From: an uncultured Ruminococcus sp.
GTDB lineage: Bacteria > Bacillota > Clostridia > Oscillospirales > Ruminococcaceae
DNA length: 15,426 bases
Assembly (NCBI GenBank): GCA_937942105.1
Contig: CALDFS010000053.1
Span: forward strand, 1 to 15,426
Reading direction: 5' to 3'
Both the position numbers and the translations under genes were made by a program. The notes under the pieces are model-generated. The model saw only the letters and a list, made by a program, of their open reading frames with translations, made no database searches and was not told the origin of the DNA. Every line of letters starts with the position of its first letter. The first letter of the stretch is position 1. This document shows positions 6,893 through 15,021 of this stretch, in pieces.

Positions 6893-8759
6893 TTGCCGCC
6901 GCTCCTTTCTTTGCTGATGACAGACTTCCCCTAATGTTGCCGTCCTTGTAATATCTCGCCTGAACCTCGAATAGCCTGGCGTAGTCGCCGCCAAGTCTTA
7001 TAAGCTCCTCATGAGTGCCGACTTCTGCCGCCCTGCCGTCCTTAACAAACACAACCCTGTCGCAGAAGCGTGTAGAGGCAAACCGGTGGGAGATAAATAC
7101 CGAGGTCTTGCCCGCGCACATTCTGTTGTACTTCATGTAGATGTCGTTCTCGGCAAGCGGGTCTAAGGCGGCGGTGGGTTCGTCCAAAACAAGAATAGGA
7201 GCGTTTTTGTATAAAGCTCTGGCAAGGATAAGCCGCTGGGTCTGACCTCCGGAGAGCAGAACGCCGTCCTCGTAGATGTCCCGCCCCAGATGGGTTTCAA
7301 GCCCCTTGGGAAGCTCGGATATAGCCTTTGTAAGCCCAGCCTTTTCGATGCAGTCGTTCAGCTTATCGTAGTCGATATCATCGACGGTCTGTGTAACATT
7401 CTGCGCAACGGTGCTGTCGATAATTGAGAACTGCTGGAACACCGCCGAAAACAGACTGTAATAATCGCGGCGGTTGAAATCCCGCACATCCCTGCCGTTT
7501 AAGAGCACCCGCCCCTCGTCGGGGTCTAAAAATCCGCATATCAGCTTGACGACGGTTGTCTTGCCCGCGCCGTTCAGCCCGACCATAGCCAGCTTCTCGC
7601 CCTTGTGGATGGTAAGGTTAAAGCCGTCAAGAATTTTCTTATCCGCACCGGGGTAGGTGTAGCTCACGTTTTCAAGCCGGATTTCGTACTCATCCGTCCT
7701 CGGGACAGTCTCGCCCTCCTCAAACTTAAACGGCTCGGGGTAGGTTATAAACTCCATAAAGTTGTTGACCTTCAGGCAGCTCTCCCGGATTTTATTGACA
7801 GCGTCGAACATGCCGCCCACCTCTGCCGAGAAGTTGCCGACGGCGTTGAACAAAAGCAAAAATCTCGCCGCCGTAAGCTCGCCCCTCATCGCCATCGAGA
7901 TCAGGAAGTAGAGTGCAAAGCCGTTGCGCCCAAGGTCGGTTACAAGGTTTACCACCCCGCGCCAAGCAAAGAACTTTTCACGTTTGACCGACAGCCCCGC
8001 CGATATCATCCAGACGTCCCGGAAGATGCTTTCTATCCAGCCGGACATTCCGAAAAGCTTCAATTCCTTTATAAGCGGAAGCTTTATCATGTTGTCGTGA
8101 ACATATCCCCACTTTCGCCATACCTCCGATTCCTCGTCGCGGTGGCGCTGTCCCCATGCATACGCCCATCGGTTGTAGAAGAACATTATTATCGACAAAA
8201 CCGCCGTAACCAGTCCGAGAACGGGATGAATATCGTTCAAAAAGTAAAGATATATCCCGAACAGGATGATTTTTTGAAGAAAGTAGTAGCAAACGTGGTA
8301 GCATACGCCGGGAATTTCGCCAGTTGCGCCAAAGGCTTGCCCGGTGCGGTCTTTAAATCTTTCGGTAAGAAAGTTGGGGTATGATGTGTTCGCGATTTTG
8401 TGGGTTATTTCCTCGGTCAGCCGCGAGGTTATTATCATCTGCGGGGCTGACCGGTTTGGGCTGATATAGCTGTAAAGACCGTTCATAAATGCCTGACCGC
8501 CGCCCAATATCAATAGCGTAAGCAGGAATTTAACAAGTCCTCCGTTTGCCTCTAAAACTCCCAAAAGCGCTGGGCTGAAATAGAAGTTTGCCAACATGAG
8601 AAGCAGAGATACAATAAGCATTATAAAAGTAATCAGGCAGTAAGCCTTAGAATACCTCCAAACCCGTGAAAAAGCAAATCTTAAACATTGCAAAATGTTG
8701 TAGGTCGGCTTTTCCTTCTTGCTTTCCTTTTTGCCTTTTTTCTTTATTTCTTCGGGCAT
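6885..8759 (-). CDS. ABC exporter half-transporter, first subunit
   Basis: A 624-residue MsbA/MdlB-like exporter subunit. A lysine-rich N-terminus (residues 1-18, many KK pairs) precedes the membrane domain (helices about 39-60, 77-98, 158-195 and 272-292). The nucleotide-binding domain has Walker A GLNGAGKTT (394-402), Q-loop QQ442-443, signature LSGGQ (502-506), Walker B LVLDE with catalytic E527, and H-loop H558. Both this and its partner keep the catalytic Glu and His, so neither ATP site looks dead by these motifs. AGAGGTG lies just before ATG 8759. The gene follows the kinase gene after 89 bases containing direct repeats, a hairpin and a -10 box. Its neighbours, a LytTR regulator and GHKL kinase, suggest signal-dependent export as in peptide or antimicrobial-resistance systems, which is inference. 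Confidence 0.87.
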   Translation of the reverse strand: MPEEIKKKGKKESKKEKPTYNILQCLRFAFSRVWRYSKAYCLITFIMLIVSLLLMLANFYFSPALLGVLEANGGLVKFLLTLLILGGGQAFMNGLYSYISPNRSAPQMIITSRLTEEITHKIANTSYPNFLTERFKDRTGQAFGATGEIPGVCYHVCYYFLQKIILFGIYLYFLNDIHPVLGLVTAVLSIIMFFYNRWAYAWGQRHRDEESEVWRKWGYVHDNMIKLPLIKELKLFGMSGWIESIFRDVWMISAGLSVKREKFFAWRGVVNLVTDLGRNGFALYFLISMAMRGELTAARFLLLFNAVGNFSAEVGGMFDAVNKIRESCLKVNNFMEFITYPEPFKFEEGETVPRTDEYEIRLENVSYTYPGADKKILDGFNLTIHKGEKLAMVGLNGAGKTTVVKLICGFLDPDEGRVLLNGRDVRDFNRRDYYSLFSAVFQQFSIIDSTVAQNVTQTVDDIDYDKLNDCIEKAGLTKAISELPKGLETHLGRDIYEDGVLLSGGQTQRLILARALYKNAPILVLDEPTAALDPLAENDIYMKYNRMCAGKTSVFISHRFASTRFCDRVVFVKDGRAAEVGTHEELIRLGGDYARLFEVQARYYKDGNIRGSLSSAKKGAAANA

Positions 8760-8780
8760 ATATGATCACCTCTTGCCATT

Positions 8781-8845
8781 ACTATAGCACAAATTTCGCC
8801 CCAAATTAAAAATCTGGGACGAAATGCCGTTTTTCAGGGACGAAT
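8781..8845 (-). promoter_or_regulatory. Candidate LytTR-type direct repeats and internal promoter of the ABC genes
   Basis: Plus-strand GGGACGAAAT (8816-8825) and GGGACGAAT (8837-8845) form a direct repeat with exactly 21 bp periodicity, that is about 9-bp units with 12-bp spacing. LytTR regulators such as AgrA bind about 9-bp repeats with this spacing. On the minus strand a -10 box TATAGT (rc at 8781-8786) follows, with no good -35 box 17 bases upstream, as expected for an activator-dependent promoter. A LytTR regulator is encoded in the same operon. The sequence does not match the published LytTR consensus closely, so the assignment is inferred from layout. Confidence 0.45.
8793..8825 (-). 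repeat. 15-bp hairpin in the kinase-exporter gap
   Basis: Arms 8793-8807 and 8811-8825 pair over 15 bp with two G-U pairs (in the minus-strand RNA) around a three-base loop. One arm contains a GGGACGAAAT repeat unit, so the same bases could be an operator half or an RNA structure in the operon transcript. No T-run follows, so a simple terminator is unlikely. Confidence 0.5.
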
Positions 8846-8848
8846 TGT

Positions 8849-9535
8849 TTATATGGCTTCCTCATTGACCTTTTCAAGCGGTATAAGTATCTCGGTAGTA
8901 AACGCCCCATCCTCGCTGTTGCGGGAGACATACCCCGAAAGCCGCTCGACTGTGGTATCGATTCGCTCCAGCCCGATTCCGTGCTCTGCACCCTTGGAGC
9001 TTTTGTATCTTCCCATAAACTTCTGCATCTTCGGGGTGGCGGTAAGGTTGGTAAAAGATATGTAAAGCTGGTTAGTCTCCTTGACTTCGAGATACACCCG
9101 AATCTGCCGCTTATCCTCGGGCAGCTTAAGGCTTGCTTCAATGGCGTTGTCGAACAGATTTCCGATGATAGAGCAAAGCTCCAGCTCGGATATCCCCAGA
9201 ACGCAGGAAATGTTAGCGTCCGCCTTGACGGGGATCTTCTTGTATCTCGCAAGAGTGATTTTTGAGTTCAGAATAGCGTCGGTCATTGGATTACCCGTCT
9301 TGGTAACGGTGTCAACCGTCTTCAAATCCTCGTCGAGCATATCCAGATACTGCATAATAGCGGGCATATCGCCGTTCTGAGCATACACCTTCATGGTCTG
9401 TATGTGGCTGCGGTAGTCATGCCGCCAGCCACGCATCTTTTTGTACATACTTTCAACCTCGGCGTAGTGGGCTTTTATAAGCTCCTGCTGGTAGGCGGCA
9501 ATTTTTCGGTTGGCGCGGCGGTTAAGTATTTTCAT
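8849..9535 (-). CDS. GHKL-type histidine kinase lacking a membrane sensor domain
   Basis: A 228-residue kinase of the AgrC-like GHKL class. Residues 1-35 are a charged probable coiled coil, followed by the dimerisation/phosphoacceptor helix with RGWRHDYRSH (His39 expected as phosphoacceptor). The ATP-binding domain shows the N-box GNLFDNAIEAS (N126, D129, N130), G-box GIGL (186-189) and C-terminal GAFTTEILIP. AgrC-type kinases usually carry several membrane helices before this core, about 400 residues in all. Here no hydrophobic segment exists, so the protein is predicted cytoplasmic. AGGAGG, fused to the stop codon of the regulator gene, lies 6 bases before ATG 9535. That start is strongly supported, so truncation by mis-annotation is unlikely. 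It should phosphorylate the LytTR regulator encoded 10 bases upstream. How it senses a signal is unknown. Confidence 0.85.
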   Translation of the reverse strand: MKILNRRANRKIAAYQQELIKAHYAEVESMYKKMRGWRHDYRSHIQTMKVYAQNGDMPAIMQYLDMLDEDLKTVDTVTKTGNPMTDAILNSKITLARYKKIPVKADANISCVLGISELELCSIIGNLFDNAIEASLKLPEDKRQIRVYLEVKETNQLYISFTNLTATPKMQKFMGRYKSSKGAEHGIGLERIDTTVERLSGYVSRNSEDGAFTTEILIPLEKVNEEAI

Positions 9536-9545
9536 GCTGGTCCTC

Positions 9546-10241
9546 CTATTTCATGTTGATGATAGCCCGGTTGACTGTCTCGAAAGCGGATTTTGGAATG
9601 GGTATTATCTCACCCGATTTAAGCTCGATTTCGGTTTTGCTGACACGCTTTATCCACAGAAGATTGATGATAAAAGACCTGCCCGCCTTGATAAACCGAT
9701 TATCCAAATCGCAAGAAAAGTCGCTCAGCGTCCGCCGCACTGTATAATCCCGCTCGGCATGAACGGTGTCATAGTTCTTGCAGGCTTCAAGATATTTGAC
9801 CTCGTAAAGCGGGGTGACAAAGGTGCCGTCCGCAGTCTCCAAGGCTATCGAGCGGCAGTCGCGGATGACCCGCTCGACAGCGCGGTTGAGGGTCTTGAAC
9901 AGCTTTTCCGGCTCCACCGGTTTTAAAAGATAATGCAAAGCCGCAACCTCGTACCCCTCGGCGATGTAGTCGGAGTAGGCGGTTATGAATATTATCTGGA
10001 TGATTCTGTTCTTCGCCCTAAGCTTTTTTGCAAGCTCCACGCCGTTCAGCCCCGGCATTTCAACGTCCAGTAAAAGGATATCCGGCTTGCAGTCCTCATA
10101 GGAAAATAAGAATTCCTCGGCAGATGAGTATTCGTTCAGGTTTATGTCTGCTCCCGAAGTGGAAGCCCAGGCTGATACAAGGGACTTCATGTTTTTGCGT
10201 TCAACGTCGCTGTCATCACATATGGAAATCTTGATATACAT
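9546..10241 (-). CDS. LytTR-family response regulator
   Basis: This 231-residue regulator has a receiver domain (about 3-125) with acidic pocket DD9-10, phosphoacceptor Asp59 in LLLDVEMPGLNG, T88 in FITAYS and K107 in LLKPVE. A LytTR DNA-binding domain follows (about 132-230: YLEACKNYDTVHAE, FIKAGRSFIINLLWI, IPIPKSAF). It belongs to the AgrA/VirR/LytR group, which binds direct repeats. I place the start at ATG 10241 although its ribosome site is poor. A reading from GTG 10292 would begin inside the -10 region of the promoter at 10283-10311. It is the first gene of the minus-strand unit regulator-kinase-exporter-exporter. Its likely targets are its own operon and the repeats at 8816-8845. Confidence 0.88.
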   Translation of the reverse strand: MYIKISICDDSDVERKNMKSLVSAWASTSGADINLNEYSSAEEFLFSYEDCKPDILLLDVEMPGLNGVELAKKLRAKNRIIQIIFITAYSDYIAEGYEVAALHYLLKPVEPEKLFKTLNRAVERVIRDCRSIALETADGTFVTPLYEVKYLEACKNYDTVHAERDYTVRRTLSDFSCDLDNRFIKAGRSFIINLLWIKRVSKTEIELKSGEIIPIPKSAFETVNRAIINMK

Positions 10242-10282
10242 ATTATAAAAACCATGCTTTCGTTGGAATTGATTTTGACAAA

Positions 10283-10311
10283 AGTATACCACACACCCGC
10301 TGACAATTCAA
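10283..10311 (-). promoter_or_regulatory. Promoter of the regulator-kinase-exporter operon
   Basis: On the minus strand, -35 TTGAAT (rc at 10306-10311), a 17-base spacer and -10 TATACT (rc at 10283-10288). The start point would be near 10276, leaving a leader of about 35 bases before ATG 10241. A GC-rich palindrome lies just upstream at 10346-10359. Confidence 0.6.
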
Positions 10312-10345
10312 GTAGGTGAGAGATATTCCAGAAGTTTCAGACATA

Positions 10346-10359
10346 GCGCGGCGCCGCGC
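10346..10359. repeat. Perfect 14-bp all-GC palindrome
   Basis: GCGCGGCGCCGCGC is its own reverse complement and consists only of G and C in a mixed-composition intergenic region. It lies about 35 bases upstream of the -35 box of the regulator operon and 13 bases beyond the T-run of the GH2 terminator. It could be an operator; function unknown. Confidence 0.45.
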
Positions 10360-10372
10360 ACAAGTCGCGCAT

Positions 10373-10412
10373 AAAAAAGCTCCGCAGTCTCACAAAACGG
10401 ATGCTGCGAAGC
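10373..10412 (-). terminator. Intrinsic terminator of the GH5-GH2 operon
   Basis: On the minus strand, arms 10403-10412 and 10379-10388 form a 10-position stem with one mismatch, followed by six T (10378-10373). It lies 35 bases after the GH2 stop codon and separates this operon from the next promoter in the same direction at 10283-10311. Confidence 0.85.
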
Positions 10413-10446
10413 CTTAATATTATATTAGCAGAGCAGGGGAATAGAA

Positions 10447-13400
10447 CTAATTCCTTACAAACCTAAGCGACTTCAAATCGAAATCTGAGCCGGGCAGGAA
10501 TACAAGCTGCAAATCCTTTATTCCCTTAATTGTTTCGATGTCGAATCTTTGGGTGACAATATCCTCGGAATGCTCGAATTCAACCGCGTTCATCTCGCCA
10601 CTTGCAAAACGAAGATGCAGGGTATCATGCCGGTTGTGGGTCCTGCCGGTTATCTCTACTGCGTTGGCACCGCCCGAAAGGTCGATTCCGCCGAACGATA
10701 GGGTAACGTTGTTGCCGATATGCTCTATCATCTCGGAACCGATGTTGAACGAATCGCCGTATATGCCATCGTTTTCAAGCGCAGATATCTCCTCGCCAAG
10801 CCTTCGCGGCAGATGGAACCTGAAGCCCTTGAACCTGAGCTGCTCATGAATCATGAATTCCAGCTTATGCACGCCTTTGAGCTTTTCGGGAAGCCTGAAC
10901 GTATTGTATTTGTATACGTTCCATTCGTTCTTGGCTTGGAATGTAAGCACTTGAAGGTGCTTTCCGTCAACGTATAAGTCGACAGGAATCCTGCCCTCGT
11001 TGTAGGTGTATATACCTATGGTAATTTCATCCGAGCCGATACTGCCGAAGTCAACGCAGTCGAACCTGACCGATGTGTCCCCATGCTCGGTAAGCACTCC
11101 GCCCTCCATATTGCTCGTAAGCTCGCCGGCGTTTGAAGCAACTGAGGCGCAGATTACCGCGCTGTATGGGTCAAAGCTTGCAGGTCCGAAGCCGCTGTTC
11201 TCCATCTCAATTTCCGAGATGACCTCTTCAACCACAGTGCCGTTTTTGCAGTATGCCCGAAGTCTGTAAGCACCGTCCCCGCGGGGCTTAAGAACGGCGC
11301 TCAAACCGTCCCTTTCAATATCAAGAAGGTTGGTTTCAACGCCGGAATCGGTGACAGCCTTGAAGCAAACATCCTCAGCAGTAAACAGAGTGTTTTCGGG
11401 AAGGAGCTTTATGCCAACCGTTGCCGTCCTATTCTCGGGAGTGATAAGCTGATTGGAAACGGCAAGCTCGATTTTTCTTACGCTTATATCCGGCTTGCTC
11501 TCGGCGCGGATGTAATCATCAATGCAGGATATTCCCTCAGCAGCTTCTGCCGGTACGCATTTTAACGATATTTCCTTTTCGGAAAGTCCCGGCGAGGAGA
11601 CTTTGATCTTGATATCGCCGGCTTCCTTTCTTACACCGACCATAATAAGAAGCTTTCCGGAATAAAGCCTGCGTGAATTCGTCTTATACTGCTCGTAATC
11701 GGTAGAGTCGCCGTTGTCCATACCCAAAAGTCTTCCCGCACCGCTTACTTCAACATTTATGCGGTTTCTGGCGTTCTCAACCGTGCTGCCGTCATTATCC
11801 GCAGCAGATACCTCTATAAATGCCATATCCTCGCCGTTGGCATTGAGTACGGTTTTGTCAGCCTTTAGGATGATTTCAGCAGGGTCGCCGAAGCTTTTGC
11901 GGATATGCTCGCAAAGCTTAGCGCCGTTTTCGTCATATCCGACCGCCTTGATATATCCCTTGTGATAGGGCACCTGCCAGCGGCCGGTAAGCTCTTTTCC
12001 GCTTTCGTGATTATGTTCAAAGCAGCCCATAGATTTGCCGTTCACAAAAAGCTCAGTACGTGCGCAGTTTGAGAACGCAAAGATGTCTACCAGCTGACCC
12101 TCGTTGAAATCCCAATAGGGGAACAGGTGAACGAACGGCTCGGCGTTTTTGTTCCATTCCGCCTTGTAGGCATAATATGTATCCTTGGGGAAGCCTGCGG
12201 TGTCAATGTGCCCAAAGAAGGAATTTTTGCTGTGGTAAGGCGTAGGCTCGCCGATGTAGTCAAACCCCGTCCAGATAAACTGACCAAGGCTGAATTTGCG
12301 GTTTCTGTCCTCGGTGATGTTATATTCCGGGCTTGGCGCTCCCCAGCCGGTGGCACAGTTAAGAAGAGAAGAGCACTGACCGTCGTCATAGTTTGTGGTA
12401 AATACCCTTGCGGGGAAGTGATATACCCCTCGCGACTGAACAGTTGAAGCCGTTTCAGAGCCGTATATTATCCACTCGGGGTGCTTTTGGTGATGCTCGT
12501 CATACGCATCCTCGCTATAGTTATATCCTATAACATCTAAGTACTTAGCGCCATTCTGAGCCGGCTCCCAGCGCATATAGTTCGAGCCTATAGTTACCGG
12601 ATGAGCGTTCTTGTAATCGTCAATCCGAACGCATTCTGCAAGCTCCTTGGTTATCTCTGTTCCGCGCGGCGAAGCGTGGGTATCATATATCTCGTTTCCT
12701 ATGCTCCACATTATAACGCTGGGGTGGTTGCGGTCGCGGCGAATCCAGCTTCTTGTGTCGCGCTCGTGCCATTCCGGGAAGAAACGGTGATAGTCGTAGT
12801 CGTTCTTTTTAAGCTCCCACATATCAAAGCCTTCGCTGTCGACTAAAATACCCATCTCGTCGCACAGCTCCATGAATTCCACCGACGGCGGATTGTGAGA
12901 GGTGCGTATGGCGTTTACTCCCATATCCTTCAGGATGACAAGCTGGCGCTTGGTGGCAGCCCTGCTTACCGCTGAGCCGAGTGCTCCGAGGTCGTGGTGC
13001 ATGCAGGCGCCGTTGAGCTTGATATTCTCGCCGTTCAGGAAGAAGCCCTTAGCACTGTCGAACCTGATGATTCTGTAACCGATGCGCTCCTGCCTTACGT
13101 CCGCACACTCGCCGTTTATGATAAGCTCCGTCCGCAGAGTGTAAAGGTAGGGGTCATCAACACTCCAAAGATGTGGATGTGCTATCTTGAAGCACTGAGA
13201 TACCTTTTGCGTGTCTTTTTTAAACCCGGCTTCACTTGAAGCGACTGCTTTTCCGTCACCGTCAAGCAGAGTATGCCTTACAGAGCCGAAGGTAAGTGCA
13301 CTGATTTCGGTATCAATCTCGGTATGCCATCCGTCGCCGTCCGGGTGGGAGACAACATATGTGCCGTCTGCCAAAATATAGCTTTCACCGGTCTTCCTCA

Positions 13401-13797
13401 GCCATATGTTTCTATAGATTCCCGCGCCGGAATACCATCTTGAATTCGGGGACTGATAGCGCACTCTGACGATTATTTCGTTTTCGCCGTCACAAAGTCC
13501 GTCAAGCGGAACATCGAAGGTGGTATAGCCATATTTCCATTCAAATATTTTTTCACCGTTCAGATATATCTCAGAGTCCATATATACTCCCTCAAAGCGA
13601 AGGGTATAAACGAATCCTTCGTGATCGTTTACCGTAAAACGCTTGCGATAGAAGCCGTCGCCGGTGCTGTAAAGGTCGAGGGTGCTGTATATCTGCCAGT
13701 CATGCGGGATATTTACCGGTTTATAGTCGGAATCGGCAGGCTTTTCACCTATGCGTTTAAAACAAAACTGCCAATTGTCGTTGAATAATCTGTACAT
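10447..13797 (-). CDS. Glycoside hydrolase family 2 enzyme (beta-galactosidase-like) with long C-terminal extension
   Basis: This 1116-residue retaining glycosidase hydrolyses a non-reducing-end sugar, most likely beta-galactose. Domains: sugar-binding jelly roll (about 1-135), Ig-like (about 140-240), TIM barrel (about 243-550), a DUF4982-type Ig domain (about 555-630) and another Ig-like domain (about 640-750). Two further beta-sandwich regions follow (about 870-995 and 1005-1116), resembling family-6-type carbohydrate-binding modules. The acid/base is E369 in WSIGNE; the nucleophile is E448 in YGSETA. No signal peptide is present, so it should act in the cytoplasm. AGGAG lies about 10 bases before ATG 13797, and the GH5 gene ends 30 bases upstream, so both share an operon. 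Beta-glucuronidase or beta-mannosidase specificity cannot be excluded. The last 370 residues are unusual for an intracellular enzyme. Confidence 0.88.
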   Translation of the reverse strand: MYRLFNDNWQFCFKRIGEKPADSDYKPVNIPHDWQIYSTLDLYSTGDGFYRKRFTVNDHEGFVYTLRFEGVYMDSEIYLNGEKIFEWKYGYTTFDVPLDGLCDGENEIIVRVRYQSPNSRWYSGAGIYRNIWLRKTGESYILADGTYVVSHPDGDGWHTEIDTEISALTFGSVRHTLLDGDGKAVASSEAGFKKDTQKVSQCFKIAHPHLWSVDDPYLYTLRTELIINGECADVRQERIGYRIIRFDSAKGFFLNGENIKLNGACMHHDLGALGSAVSRAATKRQLVILKDMGVNAIRTSHNPPSVEFMELCDEMGILVDSEGFDMWELKKNDYDYHRFFPEWHERDTRSWIRRDRNHPSVIMWSIGNEIYDTHASPRGTEITKELAECVRIDDYKNAHPVTIGSNYMRWEPAQNGAKYLDVIGYNYSEDAYDEHHQKHPEWIIYGSETASTVQSRGVYHFPARVFTTNYDDGQCSSLLNCATGWGAPSPEYNITEDRNRKFSLGQFIWTGFDYIGEPTPYHSKNSFFGHIDTAGFPKDTYYAYKAEWNKNAEPFVHLFPYWDFNEGQLVDIFAFSNCARTELFVNGKSMGCFEHNHESGKELTGRWQVPYHKGYIKAVGYDENGAKLCEHIRKSFGDPAEIILKADKTVLNANGEDMAFIEVSAADNDGSTVENARNRINVEVSGAGRLLGMDNGDSTDYEQYKTNSRRLYSGKLLIMVGVRKEAGDIKIKVSSPGLSEKEISLKCVPAEAAEGISCIDDYIRAESKPDISVRKIELAVSNQLITPENRTATVGIKLLPENTLFTAEDVCFKAVTDSGVETNLLDIERDGLSAVLKPRGDGAYRLRAYCKNGTVVEEVISEIEMENSGFGPASFDPYSAVICASVASNAGELTSNMEGGVLTEHGDTSVRFDCVDFGSIGSDEITIGIYTYNEGRIPVDLYVDGKHLQVLTFQAKNEWNVYKYNTFRLPEKLKGVHKLEFMIHEQLRFKGFRFHLPRRLGEEISALENDGIYGDSFNIGSEMIEHIGNNVTLSFGGIDLSGGANAVEITGRTHNRHDTLHLRFASGEMNAVEFEHSEDIVTQRFDIETIKGIKDLQLVFLPGSDFDLKSLRFVRN

Positions 13798-13827
13798 ATC
13801 GGTTTGCTCTCCTTTTAAGTAAAGCTA

Positions 13828-14958
13828 TTAATACTTATCGTTTAATGCGGTGAGCTTCTTTATAAAATCGGGGTGCTTGAACTCTGCCTTTTCACGGTCA
13901 TATTCTCCGCGGGGAGTGTCCCACAGAACTGGGCAGATATCTCTGCTAAGTGCAGCCTCGGTTACGCTGTTCAGCCATAGCTCGGCAACTTCTCGGGTCT
14001 TGTTCGATGTCGTGCAGCCATATTCGCCGACGATAACCGGTATTCCCTTGTCAACAAAGTTCGTTTTCAGCTTATCGAATTCGCCTTTCAAATATTCGTA
14101 ATCCTCTTCGGTGCCCCACTCGGTCTGAGCCTTGCCCCAGTCGGCGTCCTCCGAAAGGATGCAGAAGGTTGAGGGGGTGTAGTAGTGAACCGAAAGAGCA
14201 CATCTTTTTGCGGGGTCTTCCGGCATTTGAAACAGCTCACAGCAGGCATGATCGATATTAGTCCAGTATGAAGCGATAAGAAGATGTCTTTGCGCATTGT
14301 TTCCGCCCGAGGCTCTTACAGTATCGACAAACTTCTGGTTGATTTCGTTGAACAGCGCAAAAGCCTCAGCCTTGCCTTCGGTGCCGCCATATTGATTCCA
14401 CATATTGTCGAAGCCGACCTCATTCATGGATTCAAGTATCAGCTTTTCACCGTAGTTTTTAAATCTTTCGCAAATTTGCTTCCAGATTTTTTCGTAAAGC
14501 TCCATAGCGCCTTCCTTATCATTCTGGAATCTGTCCGGCCAATCGTCGTGATGGGTATTCAGTATGCAGTACATTCCGCTGTCGAGTATCCAGTTTACCA
14601 CTTCCTCAACTCTGTCGATAAATTCGGCGTTGATGTTTCCTTCATCGTCCATAAGCACCGTCCAGGAAACGGGAAGCCGCATAACTCCGAAGCCGACGTC
14701 TGCATAGCCATTTATCATCTTTTTAGTGATGATAGGGCTGCCCCATGCGGTTTCCTGACCGGGAACGTCATGAAACCAGTTTCCTGTGCTGTCAAAGGTG
14801 TTGCCAAGGTTAATGCCAAGACCCATGTCCTTGACGATCTCCATTGTTGTGCGGTCACTGATTTTGACCGGAGCGGGCGACGAAGCGCAGGCGAACAGCA
14901 AAGAGGTAGTTATAACCATGGTCAGAGTGATTAAAATGCCTATTAATTTTTTCAGCAT
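13828..14958 (-). CDS. Glycoside hydrolase family 5 endoglucanase-like lipoprotein
   Basis: A 376-residue endo-acting retaining glycosidase, predicted to be anchored to the outer face of the membrane. Residues 1-23 are a lipoprotein signal ending in LFAC, with C24 to be lipidated; Phe at -2 is slightly unusual. GH5 marks are GINLGNTFDS (48-57), ETAWGSP (69-75), MRLPVSW (93-99), NTHHDDW (134-140), acid/base E180 in ESMNEV, HYYTPS (258-263), and nucleophile E312 in VGEYG. GINLGNT with ETAWG resembles subfamily GH5_4 (beta-glucan/xyloglucan), judged from memory. Start ATG 14958 has AGGAG 8 bases upstream; a longer reading to 15021 would begin inside the promoter. It heads the operon with the GH2 gene. 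The division of labour is probably polymer cleavage outside and trimming of imported oligosaccharides inside. Confidence 0.88.
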   Translation of the reverse strand: MLKKLIGILITLTMVITTSLLFACASSPAPVKISDRTTMEIVKDMGLGINLGNTFDSTGNWFHDVPGQETAWGSPIITKKMINGYADVGFGVMRLPVSWTVLMDDEGNINAEFIDRVEEVVNWILDSGMYCILNTHHDDWPDRFQNDKEGAMELYEKIWKQICERFKNYGEKLILESMNEVGFDNMWNQYGGTEGKAEAFALFNEINQKFVDTVRASGGNNAQRHLLIASYWTNIDHACCELFQMPEDPAKRCALSVHYYTPSTFCILSEDADWGKAQTEWGTEEDYEYLKGEFDKLKTNFVDKGIPVIVGEYGCTTSNKTREVAELWLNSVTEAALSRDICPVLWDTPRGEYDREKAEFKHPDFIKKLTALNDKY

Positions 14959-14992
14959 AAATATTGCTCCTTTCAAGCCGAGTCTTTTTATT

Positions 14993-15021
14993 ATTATAAA
15001 AGATATTGACAGCGCCGTCAA
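14993..15021 (-). promoter_or_regulatory. Promoter of the GH5-GH2 operon
   Basis: On the minus strand, -35 TTGACG (rc at 15016-15021), 17-base spacer and perfect -10 TATAAT (rc at 14993-14998). The leader would be about 30 bases. Its -35 box lies inside the palindrome at 15006-15021 shared with the divergent AraC promoter. Confidence 0.75.
15006..15021. promoter_or_regulatory. Palindromic operator shared by divergent promoters, cre/LacI-like
   Basis: TTGACAGCGCCGTCAA is symmetrical in 14 of 16 positions with a central CG, the form of LacI/CcpA-family operators. Against the catabolite-responsive consensus TGWAANCGNTNWCA, 9 of 11 defined positions match. It contains both opposing -35 boxes. 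Since two back-to-back -35 boxes are themselves an inverted repeat, part of the symmetry is explained by that; the central GCGC is not. Confidence 0.5.

Noticed and set aside
6893..6994. Longer N-terminus for the second exporter subunit
   Set aside because: It would overlap the first exporter gene by 110 bases, and GGAG precedes the ATG at 6892.
7605..8384. 259-codon plus-strand open frame opposite the first exporter gene
   Set aside because: Antisense shadow of a well-supported ABC gene; basic, low-complexity product with no domain.
10242..10292. GTG 10292 start for the response regulator
   Set aside because: It overlaps the -10 box of the operon promoter, and the receiver domain begins right at ATG 10241.
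14284..14934. 216-codon plus-strand open frame opposite the GH5 gene
   Set aside because: Antisense shadow; the GH5 frame carries all catalytic motifs.
14959..15021. Upstream extension of the GH5 protein
   Set aside because: It spans the promoter; the lipoprotein signal begins at ATG 14958 behind a good ribosome site.
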